Positions 18,773 to 28,510 of a stretch of DNA of 64,000 nt are shown here, piece by piece. Under the pieces are notes generated by a model. The model did not search any database and was not told where the DNA came from. It was given only the letters and a program-made list of their open reading frames with translations. Source of the DNA: Thermoproteota archaeon (GTDB taxonomy: Archaea > Korarchaeota > Korarchaeia > Korarchaeales > Korarchaeaceae); NCBI GenBank assembly GCA_027491435.1, contig JAOZFG010000035.1, forward strand, positions 94,393-158,392. The letters run 5' to 3'. Made by a program: the position numbers and the translations under genes. Within the stretch, counting starts at the first letter, position 1, and every line of letters starts with the position of its first letter.

Positions 18773-19121
18773 GCCACCACACCCCCTCCTTCACTATCCT
18801 GTCCCTCTCCTCTACTCTAGGAAGCCAGGGCTTCTCGTACTTCTCCTCCACCTCCTTCAGCATCTTCTCCTCTTCCTCGTCTATTATCACCTGTATGGCG
18901 AAGTCAGGACAGTAGAACTCGCACAGGCGGCACCTCCTGCACTGATCCAGCCTCACGGCGACGGGCTTCTTCACTCCCCTCCAGTTTCTCTCCTTAGAGA
19001 TCTCGAAAACGTCCCAAGGACAGGCCCAGATGCAGAGGTAGCATCCTTTACACAGCTTGTCGCTGACTATGATATCTTTTACGCCAACTCCCGGCTTCAT
19101 GTACATGAGATCACCTCCCAC
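18762..19121 (-). CDS. korD: 2-oxoacid:ferredoxin oxidoreductase, delta (4Fe-4S ferredoxin) subunit
   Basis: CKGCYLCIWACPWDVF and CRRCRLCEFYCPDFAI. Confidence 0.88.
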   Translation of the reverse strand: MGGDLMYMKPGVGVKDIIVSDKLCKGCYLCIWACPWDVFEISKERNWRGVKKPVAVRLDQCRRCRLCEFYCPDFAIQVIIDEEEEKMLKEVEEKYEKPWLPRVEERDRIVKEGVWWLED

Positions 19122-19965
19122 CCTTCTTCTGAGCCTTCTCGATTATCTTGTAGACTTGCTCGGTGTACTCGGGCCTGTCAGTTCTGTGTAGGAACTCTCC
19201 CACTACTATCTTGCCCTGAAGCTCCTCGGGGCTCATGGTCTTGGCCTTCCCTAGGGGGACTGAGACCTCCTTGAACCAGTCCATCATGTCCCTGGGGTCG
19301 GGCTTGCCTAATATGTACCTGCCAGCGTAAGTGGGGCACTGGAAGACTATCTCTATTGCCGCGAACCCCTTGTGCTTTATAGCCTTCTTTATGCTGTTCT
19401 TAGCTTGCACGAAATGGTAGGTCGTCCACCTGGCTAGATAGGTAGCTCCAGCAGCTTCGAGTAACTTCATCAGGTCGAAGTTAGGCTCTATATTCCCGTA
19501 GGGTGTAGTGTTTGTCCTAGCCCCTTGAGGAGTGGTTGGTGACATTTGCCCTCCGGTGAGCGAGTAAAGCATGTTAGTCGCTATTATGGCGGTGAGGTCC
19601 ACGTTTCTCCTAGCGGCGTGTATTAAGTGGTTCCCACCTATGCCCATGCTGTCCCCGTCTCCCATCACGACTATTACGTTAAGATCTGGTTTAGACAGCT
19701 TCAGCGCTGTAGCGAAGGCTAGAGCTCTGCCGTGAAGCGTGTGAGCGGCGTCCCTTCTGAAGTAGAGGGGAACCCACCCTGAGCAGCCTATGCCCGATAC
19801 GAAGGCAGTTCTCTTCCACTCCTCCTCTCCTAGCTCCTCGAAAGCCATCAGGATCATTCTTTCTATTATTCCTAGCCCACAGCCTGGACAAAAGGCGTGG
19901 GGCATTATCTCGGTTCTCATATACTTCTTAGCAAGATAATGCTCGAAATCCCTCTCAGAGAACAT
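19111..19965 (-). CDS. korB: 2-oxoacid:ferredoxin oxidoreductase, beta (TPP) subunit
   Basis: HAFCPGCGLGIIERM, VVMGDGDSMGIGGNHLIHAARRN, LTGGQMSPTTPQG. Confidence 0.92.
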   Translation of the reverse strand: MFSERDFEHYLAKKYMRTEIMPHAFCPGCGLGIIERMILMAFEELGEEEWKRTAFVSGIGCSGWVPLYFRRDAAHTLHGRALAFATALKLSKPDLNVIVVMGDGDSMGIGGNHLIHAARRNVDLTAIIATNMLYSLTGGQMSPTTPQGARTNTTPYGNIEPNFDLMKLLEAAGATYLARWTTYHFVQAKNSIKKAIKHKGFAAIEIVFQCPTYAGRYILGKPDPRDMMDWFKEVSVPLGKAKTMSPEELQGKIVVGEFLHRTDRPEYTEQVYKIIEKAQKKGGR

Positions 19966-19969
19966 GAGA

Positions 19970-21121
19970 TCACCTCGCCACCCTCTTTATAGCTGCTAGC
20001 ACCTCATCAGGGTGGTGTAGTAGTCCTCCCACCTTGGTCAAGGACATCACCTCGGCCATGCCCTTTGAGGCCCTCTCCACTTCCCTCACCATCTTGCCCA
20101 TGTTCATCTCCGGAACCACTATTGCCTTCACTTGAGAGGCCACTTCTTGAACTTTCTTATCGTAGAACGGCCATAGCGTGATCAGTTTTAACATTCCTGC
20201 CTTGATGCCGAGCTTTCTGGCCTCCCTAACCGCCCTCAATGAGGTCCTAGCCGACGAACCGTATGAGATCACAGCTACCTCGGCGTCGTCCAACATGTAC
20301 TCCTCATACATGGATATCTTGTCCACATTCTTCTCTATCTTGTACCAGAGCCTCCTAATGGTCCTGTTAGCAGCTGCGTGATCAGTGCCTATCCTATGGC
20401 CGAATTCGTCGTGCATGACGCTCTCCACCAGGACGTTGTAGCCGTCTCCGAAGGCGGGCATGGGGGTAACCCACTCACCAGGCTTCTTAGGCAGATAGGG
20501 GATGTACTGCTCGGGGGGCACGTCGGGCTTCTTCCTCTCTACAACCTCTATCTCCTCCAGAGGAGGCACCTTAACCGGTTCCCTAACATGTGCGATAACC
20601 TCATCGGCCAGAATGATGACGGGATTCCTGTAGGTCTCAGACAGGTTAAACGCCTTAATCGTAAGGTCGAACACTTCCTGAACGCTTGAGGGAGCCAGCA
20701 CTATTGAGGCGTAATCTCCATGGCTCCCCCACCTGGCCTGCATTACGTCTCCCTGCGAGGGAAGGGTAACCAGACCTGTGGAGGGCCCTCCCCTTTGGAC
20801 GTTCACTAGAACCAGGGGAGTTTCGGTTATTATGGCATAACCTAGGCCTTCCTGCATCAAGGAGAAACCTGGACCGCTAGTTGCGGTCATAGATTTCCTT
20901 CCGCCCCACGAGGCGCCTATGACGGCGAGGATGGATCCGAGCTCATCCTCCATCTGGATGAAAATGCCGCCAACCTGAGGGAGTCTGTAAGACATCCTCT
21001 CAGCAATTTCCGTAGCCGGAGTGATGGGGTACCCGGCAAAAAATCGGCAACCGGCAATTATTGCGCCCTCTACGACGGCTTCATCTCCCTGCATCAGGTG
21101 GACGCCGGGCTCAAGGGACAA
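19970..21121 (-). CDS. korA: 2-oxoacid:ferredoxin oxidoreductase, alpha subunit
   Basis: MQGDEAVVEGAIIAGCRFFAGYPITPATEIAERM, TATSGPGFSLMQEGLGYAIITETPLVLVNVQRGGPSTGLVTLPSQGD. Confidence 0.92.
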   Translation of the reverse strand: MSLEPGVHLMQGDEAVVEGAIIAGCRFFAGYPITPATEIAERMSYRLPQVGGIFIQMEDELGSILAVIGASWGGRKSMTATSGPGFSLMQEGLGYAIITETPLVLVNVQRGGPSTGLVTLPSQGDVMQARWGSHGDYASIVLAPSSVQEVFDLTIKAFNLSETYRNPVIILADEVIAHVREPVKVPPLEEIEVVERKKPDVPPEQYIPYLPKKPGEWVTPMPAFGDGYNVLVESVMHDEFGHRIGTDHAAANRTIRRLWYKIEKNVDKISMYEEYMLDDAEVAVISYGSSARTSLRAVREARKLGIKAGMLKLITLWPFYDKKVQEVASQVKAIVVPEMNMGKMVREVERASKGMAEVMSLTKVGGLLHHPDEVLAAIKRVAR

Positions 21122-21154
21122 CTTTCACACCGGCCTTTTCTCCCCCCAAGGTTA

Positions 21155-21661
21155 CTAAAAATGTTTTCTGGATTTTGATTTAAGCAGCCTCCCCTCCTCG
21201 TCTATCTCCCCATACCTTATGCGAGAGGACTTTAGGGGCCTCCCGTCCTCGGCCTTCACCAAGGGGACTACCACTATTATGAGCTCCTTCAACCCCTTCT
21301 TCTCCCTCTCCTCGTTTATTAGCAGGGCCCTCTCATAAGTCTCAGGAGTTACCACTATTATCTCAGCGTCTTCATCCTCGCTGGCCGGTCCTATTGGGTC
21401 TACTATCCTTACCACGTGAAAATTGACGTTCTTTTTCCTCAGAAAATCTTCAAGCCTCTTCTTCCTCTCCTCGTAGGAGAGAATGAGCTCATTTAGGGGC
21501 TTGCCTGTGAGCAGAGGGCCGTCAGCCAGTCCGATTAGTAAGTCCTCCGCCAAGTAGGAGGCGACCTCCAACAAGCGCCTGTGCCCTTTATGGAGCCTGT
21601 CGAAGGCCCCTCCAACTATAGCTCTCTTAAAAGGCTTCTTATACGGTTTATGGCCTCCCAA
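21155..21661 (-). CDS. coaD: Archaeal phosphopantetheine adenylyltransferase
   Basis: RAIVGGAFDRLHKGHRRLLEVA nucleotidyltransferase HxGH-like motif, VVTPETYERAL, LKSSRIRYGEID. Confidence 0.85.
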   Translation of the reverse strand: MGGHKPYKKPFKRAIVGGAFDRLHKGHRRLLEVASYLAEDLLIGLADGPLLTGKPLNELILSYEERKKRLEDFLRKKNVNFHVVRIVDPIGPASEDEDAEIIVVTPETYERALLINEEREKKGLKELIIVVVPLVKAEDGRPLKSSRIRYGEIDEEGRLLKSKSRKHF

Positions 21662-22260
21662 CGTCCAACTACCTCCGCACCTGACTTGACCAGGGAAGGG
21701 TCGGGTTCCTTAGCGGCTATGTATATTACTTTAACCCCTATAGAGGTTGCCTCTTTTGCTAATTCCTGGTCGGCCGTGACCAGTAGTAATTTACCGCTCA
21801 CCTCCTCTACCACGTCTCCTACGGAGATTTCCTCTCCTATCCAGGCCCTGTCCACCAGGTGGAATAGTCCCAGCCTTATCACCTTCTCCCACTCCTTGAC
21901 AGGGGGCCCTTTAGATATCACACCTACCTTCACTCCCATATCCCTAGCCTGCAATATCAGATCCACGACTCCAGGCATGGGCTTGAGCAGAGCCCTCTTA
22001 ACGTCGTGGTAGGCGACCACTCCTGCGGCTATCACGCCGAAGTCCTCCTTCAGCCCTAGCCTCTTCATCATCTCATTGAAGTGGTAGGGGTAGTCCTCGC
22101 CCTTCTCCTTGACCACCTTTTCTAGGGTCTCTAGAGCCACCTCCTCGTCTATCGGCAGCCCCACATCCCTCATAGCCCTAACAGCCAGCTCCCTAGCCAC
22201 CGACTTAAGGTAAGAGGAGTCATAAAGGACGTCATCAACGTCTAAGAGTAACCACCTCAC
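21616..22260 (-). CDS. HAD-superfamily hydrolase
   Basis: MRWLLLDVDDVLYDS, VGVISKGPPVKEWEKVIRLGL. Confidence 0.82.
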   Translation of the reverse strand: MRWLLLDVDDVLYDSSYLKSVARELAVRAMRDVGLPIDEEVALETLEKVVKEKGEDYPYHFNEMMKRLGLKEDFGVIAAGVVAYHDVKRALLKPMPGVVDLILQARDMGVKVGVISKGPPVKEWEKVIRLGLFHLVDRAWIGEEISVGDVVEEVSGKLLLVTADQELAKEATSIGVKVIYIAAKEPDPSLVKSGAEVVGRWEAINRIRSLLREL

Positions 22261-23264
22261 TCTGTAACCACCTTCCCCAACTTCTCAGGTTTGTCGGGGT
22301 CCAACCCCCTCTTAACAGATACGTGATAGGCAAGAAGCTGAAGGGGCACGATCATAACTATTGGGCTTAGCTCACCTAAGTCGGGAGCGGGGAGGTCGCC
22401 CCCTTGACCTACTCTTATTACTGGGGCCCCGTAAGAGGAGACCTTCCTTAACACCTCACCTATGCTCCTCCAGTCGACGGCTATAACTGGAGTTTTCTCG
22501 TTAACCAGCTGTATTGGTCCATGTAGAAACTCCCTGGCCGCAAATCCCGTGTAGTAGAAGTTACAAGTCTCCCTCAGCTTGAGGGCCGCTTCTAGGGCCG
22601 TGGGGTAGTTGGCGCCCTTTCCTAGCACGAACCCGAATTCTCGATCCTTGATGAACTCGGATATAGGCTCAACGTGCCCAGAAGTGCCCTCTATAACCTC
22701 CCTAACCACTCTTGGTATGGATCTGAGCTTTTTCATCAACTCTTCATCCTTAGACAGCTTCACAGACAGCATGTATGCTGCCGCCAACTGAGTGGTGTAG
22801 CTCTTAGTCGCCGCCACAGCTCGCTCCACTCCGGCCTTTGTGAAAATTACCTGATCGCTTACCCTAGCCAAGGTGCTCCCCTCCGTGTTAGTTATCGCAA
22901 TAACTGGGCAATCGTCGCAGACCTTCCTGAACGATTCCACAGCTATTAGCACGTCTTTACTCTCTCCACTCTGGGAGAACGCTATTAAGGAGGAATTCTC
23001 GGCCCTGCTGGGCATCCAGTTGGGTAACTCGGAGGCCTGAATTGCGGTGGCCCTCTTACCCGAGATCCTCATCAGAGCCCTTTGCAACACCAGAGAGGCA
23101 TGATAGCTAGTTCCGCTACCAGTCACGTATATGAACCTCTCGTCCAGAAGTTCCGAAGCCCTCTCCACGGACCCCTCTGACTCCCTTATCGTCTTATCTA
23201 TGGCTTCAGGCTGCTCCATTATCTCTTGAAACATGTACTGCCCTGGCGCCTTCCCACCTACCAT
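22257..23264 (-). CDS. SIS-domain protein, GlmS isomerase-domain-like without glutaminase domain
   Basis: MFQEIMEQPEAIDKTI, ITGSGTSYHA-like YVTGSGTSYHASLVLQ, SQSGESKDVL, REFLHGPIQLV. Confidence 0.85.
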   Translation of the reverse strand: MVGGKAPGQYMFQEIMEQPEAIDKTIRESEGSVERASELLDERFIYVTGSGTSYHASLVLQRALMRISGKRATAIQASELPNWMPSRAENSSLIAFSQSGESKDVLIAVESFRKVCDDCPVIAITNTEGSTLARVSDQVIFTKAGVERAVAATKSYTTQLAAAYMLSVKLSKDEELMKKLRSIPRVVREVIEGTSGHVEPISEFIKDREFGFVLGKGANYPTALEAALKLRETCNFYYTGFAAREFLHGPIQLVNEKTPVIAVDWRSIGEVLRKVSSYGAPVIRVGQGGDLPAPDLGELSPIVMIVPLQLLAYHVSVKRGLDPDKPEKLGKVVTE

Positions 23265-23327
23265 AAGACCCGTGCCTCAGGACGCATCTATTATTTATCC
23301 GTAACCGCCCATATTACAGGTGATGCC

Positions 23328-24410
23328 ATGGACGAGGAATCCATATACTTCTTCGGAAAGCTCTCAGAGGCTTTTGGACCTTCTGGATTTGAAGATGAAG
23401 TCTTAAACCTCCTCAAAAGCAGGTATTCTCAGTATGCAGACAGGGTAGTTAGCGACAACCTCGGATCCCTCATATTCGTCAAGAGAGGAACGAGCGATGA
23501 GCCCAAGGTTATGGTCTCCGGGCACGTTGATGAGGTAGGTTTCATAGTGACTAGCGTGGATGATAAGGGCTTCCTTAAGTTCGAAACCCTCGGAGGCTGG
23601 GTTCCCACGACCCTGCCAGCCCATAGGGTGATAGTTAGGGGGAAGAAGGGGGATCACATAGGGGTTATAACCAGCAAGCCCCCACACCTGATGTCCCCTG
23701 AGGAGAGGAAGAAGCCCTTGGAGATAAAGGACCTCTACGTGGATGTTGGGGCCAAGAGCAAGGACGATTTGAAGGAAATGGGCATAAGGATAGGCGATCC
23801 CATGGCCCCGCTGGCCAAGTTCGAGGTCCTCAGGGATGGTAAAGTGTGGCTGGGCAAGGCCTTCGACGATAGGATAGGGGCCTTCATAGGCCTTGAAGTT
23901 CTGAAGGCCTTGAAGGAGGAGGGAATAGCTCACCCTAACACCTATTACGCTGCTGCGACTGTGCAGGAGGAAGTAGGCCTCAGGGGGGCTGAGACAGCGG
24001 CAGACGTGGTTGATCCAGACGTCTTCATAGCCCTTGAAGTCGACATCGCCGGAGACTCCCCGGGAGTACAGCCCTATGAGGCCCCAGCGAAGATGTGTGA
24101 AGGCGTTTCCATACTCACCTGGGACAGGTCCATGATACCCAACAGGAAGTTGAAGGAATTCGTCATAGAGGTGGCTGAGGAAGAGGGGATAAAGTACCAA
24201 CTCTCAGCCGTCAGGGGAGGAACTGACGCTGGTAGGGTCCATTTGCACAAGAGAGGCGTTCCATCTATAGTTTTAGGAGTTCCAACCAGGCACATACATT
24301 CTCACAGCTCTATACTTTGTCCTAGCGACGTTGAGGAGGCGATAAAGCTGATGAAGGCCCTGTTAAAGAGGCTGGACGCTGAGACCGTCAGGGGGTTCAC
24401 CGTCAGATGA
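23328..24410 (+). CDS. M42-family metallo-aminopeptidase
   Basis: SGHVDEVGFIVTSV, KAFDDRIGAFIGLEVL, ATVQEEVGLRGAETAA, ALEVDIAGDSPG; ATG at 23328 preferred over 23226. Confidence 0.88.
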   Translation: MDEESIYFFGKLSEAFGPSGFEDEVLNLLKSRYSQYADRVVSDNLGSLIFVKRGTSDEPKVMVSGHVDEVGFIVTSVDDKGFLKFETLGGWVPTTLPAHRVIVRGKKGDHIGVITSKPPHLMSPEERKKPLEIKDLYVDVGAKSKDDLKEMGIRIGDPMAPLAKFEVLRDGKVWLGKAFDDRIGAFIGLEVLKALKEEGIAHPNTYYAAATVQEEVGLRGAETAADVVDPDVFIALEVDIAGDSPGVQPYEAPAKMCEGVSILTWDRSMIPNRKLKEFVIEVAEEEGIKYQLSAVRGGTDAGRVHLHKRGVPSIVLGVPTRHIHSHSSILCPSDVEEAIKLMKALLKRLDAETVRGFTVR

Positions 24411-25813
24411 AGGAGCTTGAGCTTACTCAACCTATTTCTTGGCTTGACGGCGTTGATCCCAGGACTGGCAGGATAATTCAGGAGGGACATCCCCAGAGGG
24501 GGCAGTCCATAGCTGGCAAGGTCCTGAGGATTCCCCACTCCTCAGGGTCCACGGTAGGGGCCTACATATTTTTCGCTTTGAAGGAGTACGGGACAGCCCC
24601 GGCCAAGATAATACTGAAGAAGGCTGACAGCGTGACCATTTCAGCTGAATTAGCTGGCATTCCCGTGGAGATAGAGGGGGGCAAGGAGGTCAGGCTCGAT
24701 GCTGAAGTCCCCGAGGAGTTCAAGAGATTCCTTGAGAGGGAGGCCTCCATAGTCGGAGCTGAGGAGTTCGTTAGAGTGAGATCCGTTCACGTCAGCGGGG
24801 TGTCTTACGCCACCATCGGGGATTGGGGGAGGAAGTGGTTATCTAGGATAAGCGAGAGGGCTAAGGCCAAGGTGATTGCCACTTCCAATCCAGCCGGAAT
24901 GGACATCTTGAATTGGAGGGAAATGGGGGTTCCAGAGGACTTCTCTAGGGGCCAGCTGGAGATAGTTGAATACCTGACGAGGATGGGGGTGATGCCCTCC
25001 CTGACCTGCACCCCATATTTAGCGGGCAACCTTCCCAGGAGGGGAGATCACATATCGTGGGGGGAGTCCAGCGCCGTTGCCTTCGCTAACAGCGTAATCG
25101 GCGCGAGGACCAATAGGGAGGGAGGGGTGAAGACTATAGTGGCGGCCGTAACTGGATTAACTCCCAAGTACGGGATGCATTTGGATGAGAACAGGTTACC
25201 CAACTTGAGGGTTGAGGTTAGCTCCGAGGGATGGAGCTACCTGGATTACACGCTACTTGGATACCTTACAGGAGAAGAGAGCCCGTCTAGCGTCCCTTGT
25301 TACACGATAACAGGGGAGCTAGATGATATAAAGGGTTTAGGGGCAGGAGGCGCTGCCTCCGGATCAATAGAGATGTTTCACTTGGGCTCCTGTCCAGTAG
25401 GCAGGACGCTGAGGTTCTCTCAAAAGGACTTGGAGGAGCTCAGGGAGAGGATGAGCTCCTTCGATGGCGGAACCGACCTCGTGGTAATAGGATGTCCTCA
25501 CCTGTCCCTAAACCAGTTGAGGGAGATCTCCCTCAACCTACTGGGCAGAAAGGCGAAAGTGCCCTTCTGGTTGTACACCTCAAGGGCCGCTTTAGCCCAA
25601 CTTCCCAGGTCCACTTTAGCCTCTCTGGAGAGGGCAGGCGTGAAAGTCTGGGCCGACACGTGCATGGTCGTCTCTCCTCTGGAAAGGATGGGCATCAGGA
25701 AGGTGACCACAAACTCAGCGAAGGCGGCCAAATACTTGAGAAGTCTGAGGGGTTTAGACGTGGAGCTGTTGAGAATTAAAGAAATTGTAGAGAGGTACAC
25801 TAGTCCAGCTTGA
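24407..25813 (+). CDS. Fused AcnX-type dehydratase (phosphomevalonate dehydratase-like; small domain N-terminal, large domain C-terminal)
   Basis: N-term [42 protein letters not shown] (swivel/small subunit); C-term aconitase X region, [31 protein letters not shown]. Confidence 0.82.
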   Translation: MKELELTQPISWLDGVDPRTGRIIQEGHPQRGQSIAGKVLRIPHSSGSTVGAYIFFALKEYGTAPAKIILKKADSVTISAELAGIPVEIEGGKEVRLDAEVPEEFKRFLEREASIVGAEEFVRVRSVHVSGVSYATIGDWGRKWLSRISERAKAKVIATSNPAGMDILNWREMGVPEDFSRGQLEIVEYLTRMGVMPSLTCTPYLAGNLPRRGDHISWGESSAVAFANSVIGARTNREGGVKTIVAAVTGLTPKYGMHLDENRLPNLRVEVSSEGWSYLDYTLLGYLTGEESPSSVPCYTITGELDDIKGLGAGGAASGSIEMFHLGSCPVGRTLRFSQKDLEELRERMSSFDGGTDLVVIGCPHLSLNQLREISLNLLGRKAKVPFWLYTSRAALAQLPRSTLASLERAGVKVWADTCMVVSPLERMGIRKVTTNSAKAAKYLRSLRGLDVELLRIKEIVERYTSPA

Positions 25814-27095
25814 GGACTTGCTTGTACCCCTCTAGGTCGAGGAGACCATGTCCTGAGTAGTTAAATAGGATCACCTTCTCTTTACCATCTTCTTTAGCTT
25901 TTAAGGCCTCATCTATGGCTGCCTTTACGGCATGAGCTGTCTCAGGAGCTGGTATTAGCCCCTCAACTTTAGCAAAAAGCGATGCTGCCTTGAAGACGTC
26001 CTCCTGCGGGTAAGCCACTGATCTTATCACCCCCTTGTTCTTCAGCAGGCTGACGGTGGGGGCCGCTCCGTGGTACCTGAGCCCGCCCGCGTGTATGGGC
26101 GGAGGAACGAACTTATGGCCTAAGGTGTACATTTTTATCAAGGGGGTCGTCTCGGCCGTGTCCCCGAAGTCGTACCTGTATTCCCCGTTGGTAAGGGAAG
26201 GTGAAGCTGTGGGCTCCACCGCTACCACATCGTAGTTATCCCTGCCCTCAAGTATGTCCCTTATGAACGGGAAGACTAGCCCGGCGAAGTTGCTACCCCC
26301 TCCCACGCTTCCTATTAGGACGTCTGGCTTTTCGTCAATTGCTTCCATCTGCTTCTTAGCCTCAATCCCTATGACGGTCTGATGGAGTAAGACGTGATTC
26401 AGCACACTGCCCAGAGCGTACTTAGTCTTCTCGTCCTTTAACGCTGCCTCTATGGCTTCGCTTATCGCTATCCCCAGGGATCCCGGGTGTTCTGGATCCT
26501 CTTTTAAGAACTTCCTACCTACCTCAGTTAGCTCGCTGGGAGAGGGGACTACGTTAGCCCCGTAGAGCTTCATCACGTACTTCCTGTAGGGCTTCTGCAT
26601 GTAGGATACCCTGACCATGAAGACTAAGGCTTCAAGCCCGTTCATGGCCGTGGCGTAAGAGAGGGCGCTTCCCCACTGACCAGCTCCCGTCTCGGTGGTC
26701 AGCCTCTCCAGCCCCTCTTTAGAAGCGTAGTAGGCCTGAGCCAGCGCTGTGTTTAGCTTGTGGCTCCCGGTAGGGGACAAATCCTCCCTCTTGAAGTATA
26801 TCTTTGCTGGCGTTCTCAGGTACTCCTCCAACCTCTTAGCCCTATACAAGGGAGTTGGCCTGCCTATTCTTAAGTAAAGCTCCCTTAGCTCGTCAGGTAT
26901 TCTGATCTCCTTCTCTTTTGAGAACTCTTGGTCAACGCACTCCTTCACGAAGAGGGGGTAGAATGCCTCGGGTCCTAATGGCTCCTTGGTAGCGGGGTGC
27001 AACGGGGGCGGCAGGTCAGGCAGGTCAGCCACGATATTGTACCAGAACCTGGGAACTTCATCCTTTGGAAGGTCCACTCTGAGGGCTCCGGTCAT
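25800..27095 (-). CDS. trpB: Tryptophan synthase beta chain, TrpB2 type
   Basis: [73 protein letters not shown]. Confidence 0.92.
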   Translation of the reverse strand: MTGALRVDLPKDEVPRFWYNIVADLPDLPPPLHPATKEPLGPEAFYPLFVKECVDQEFSKEKEIRIPDELRELYLRIGRPTPLYRAKRLEEYLRTPAKIYFKREDLSPTGSHKLNTALAQAYYASKEGLERLTTETGAGQWGSALSYATAMNGLEALVFMVRVSYMQKPYRKYVMKLYGANVVPSPSELTEVGRKFLKEDPEHPGSLGIAISEAIEAALKDEKTKYALGSVLNHVLLHQTVIGIEAKKQMEAIDEKPDVLIGSVGGGSNFAGLVFPFIRDILEGRDNYDVVAVEPTASPSLTNGEYRYDFGDTAETTPLIKMYTLGHKFVPPPIHAGGLRYHGAAPTVSLLKNKGVIRSVAYPQEDVFKAASLFAKVEGLIPAPETAHAVKAAIDEALKAKEDGKEKVILFNYSGHGLLDLEGYKQVLKLD

Positions 27096-27223
27096 AGGAC
27101 CACCTCCAGACGCTTCAAAGTCGACAGCTGCCCTTCTCCTGAAGGAGAGTTTGCTGCGGTCGTCCTAGGCTCCTTAAAGAGTAGGGCCTGCATCAGGGAG
27201 AGGAGCTCAGGCAGAAAGCCAAA

Positions 27224-27238
27224 CTAGATCCCCCACAT
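27224..27238 (-). promoter_or_regulatory. Candidate Trp-containing leader peptide ORF (MWGI*) upstream of trpB2
   Basis: Minus strand AGGAGGTGTCCT-ATG TGG GGG ATC TAG; strong SD, same SD-spacer style as trpB2 start (GGAGGTGGTCCTATG). Confidence 0.4.
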
Positions 27239-27251
27239 AGGACACCTCCTG

Positions 27252-27271
27252 GGTGCGTTGCACTACGCACC
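27252..27271 (-). promoter_or_regulatory. Perfect inverted repeat GGTGCGT-TGCACT-ACGCACC between TATA-like element and leader SD
   Basis: 7-bp arms, 6-nt spacer; minus-strand CTTTTTAAA TATA-like element immediately upstream. Confidence 0.6.
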
Positions 27272-27377
27272 TCTGTTTTCTTTAAAAAGTTTGCGTTCAG
27301 GCTGTTTAGCATTCCTTAAAATAAGGAATACGAACTATACTGTTAACTATTTTTACTATAAGTAGTGAGTAGGGATT

Positions 27378-27641
27378 TTAGTACTCCTCCCCTTCCTCTC
27401 CCCAGAACTCCTCGGTCTCCCACTCCATCTCTTCTTCCTCTTCCCAGATGTCCTCGTCTTCCCTCCAGGCCTCGTCTTCGATGCCTTCCTCTAAGAGGAT
27501 AACTTCCTTAACCTCTCCTCCCTCGATGGTCACCTCGAGCAGAGCTCCGCACTTTGGGCACTGAACTTCCCCCTCGAATTCATCCTCATCGAGGAAGAAC
27601 TCGTAACCGCATGACGGGCAGGTTATCTCCGGCACTGTCAA
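27378..27641 (-). CDS. LysW-like zinc-ribbon protein with long acidic C-terminal tail
   Basis: ITCPSCGYEFFLDEDEFEGEVQCPKCGALLEV...EEFWGEEGEEY*. Confidence 0.75.
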   Translation of the reverse strand: MTVPEITCPSCGYEFFLDEDEFEGEVQCPKCGALLEVTIEGGEVKEVILLEEGIEDEAWREDEDIWEEEEEMEWETEEFWGEEGEEY

Positions 27642-27814
27642 CCCCGGGATGCTGAGGAGCCACCCATATATAAGCTTTCGTGAAGGGTTAGCTCTCTCTG
27701 AGGGTCTTTGTAAAGATGTAGGGGGCCCTTAAGACCATGTCGGGGACGCAACGATTATATCTGGAGTAACTCTCTGTCCATTGGCGTCCGGCGGGAGGGC
27801 AGGGATCTGCAGAG

Positions 27815-28510
27815 ATGCTAGCTCTAGGGGTCTCCGACGTCCATTCCCCAATATGGCTGAGAGAGTTGCAGGAAGAGGTCTCCAAGTGGGAGGACAAGGG
27901 CGTAGACCTCGTGCTCGTGGCCGGCGATTTAACCAATAAGGGGAATGTGGTTTATTATAGGAAGGCTATAAAAGTCCTTCTAAGGCTTGGCGCTAAAATA
28001 GTGGCAGTCTTTGGCAACGATGAATATGAGGAGGTGAAGGACAGGATAAGGAGGGATAACCCGGAGGTTATCTTCTTAGAAGATGAGTCGGTGATCTTGG
28101 AGCTAGGCGGAATGGAGGTCGGCATAGTGGGCTCTAAGGGGAGCTTGGAAACCCCCACCTCATGGCAGAGGAGGCACATCCCTGGAATAGAAGAAATTTA
28201 TGAGGAAAGGGTAAACTTGGTGGGAGAGCTCTTGAGAGGACTTAAGTCCGACCTCAGGATATTGCTAACCCACTACGCCACCACCAGAGAAACCATGAGG
28301 GGTGAGAATCCCAAGATATACAGGTTCCTAGGTCATAGGGGATATGAGAGGTACTTCAGGGAGGGGCTCGTCGACGTGGCAGTCCACGGCCACGTGCACA
28401 ACGGAACGAAGGTTGCTAAGGTTGGAGGCACGATCGTTTATAACGTGGCGTTTCCACTTTGGAGGACCCTGGTGAAGATAGAGTATGGAGGGCTACAGCC
28501 CTTCTTCTAG
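27815..28510 (+). CDS. Metallophosphoesterase (calcineurin-like)
   Basis: MLALGVSDVHSP, VLVAGDLTNKGN, FGNDEYEE, LLTHYA, VDVAVHGHVHNG. Confidence 0.87.
   Translation: MLALGVSDVHSPIWLRELQEEVSKWEDKGVDLVLVAGDLTNKGNVVYYRKAIKVLLRLGAKIVAVFGNDEYEEVKDRIRRDNPEVIFLEDESVILELGGMEVGIVGSKGSLETPTSWQRRHIPGIEEIYEERVNLVGELLRGLKSDLRILLTHYATTRETMRGENPKIYRFLGHRGYERYFREGLVDVAVHGHVHNGTKVAKVGGTIVYNVAFPLWRTLVKIEYGGLQPFF

Noticed and set aside
23403-24200. 265-aa minus-strand ORF antisense to the M42 peptidase
   Set aside because: Low-quality composition; the opposite strand has unambiguous M42 motifs.
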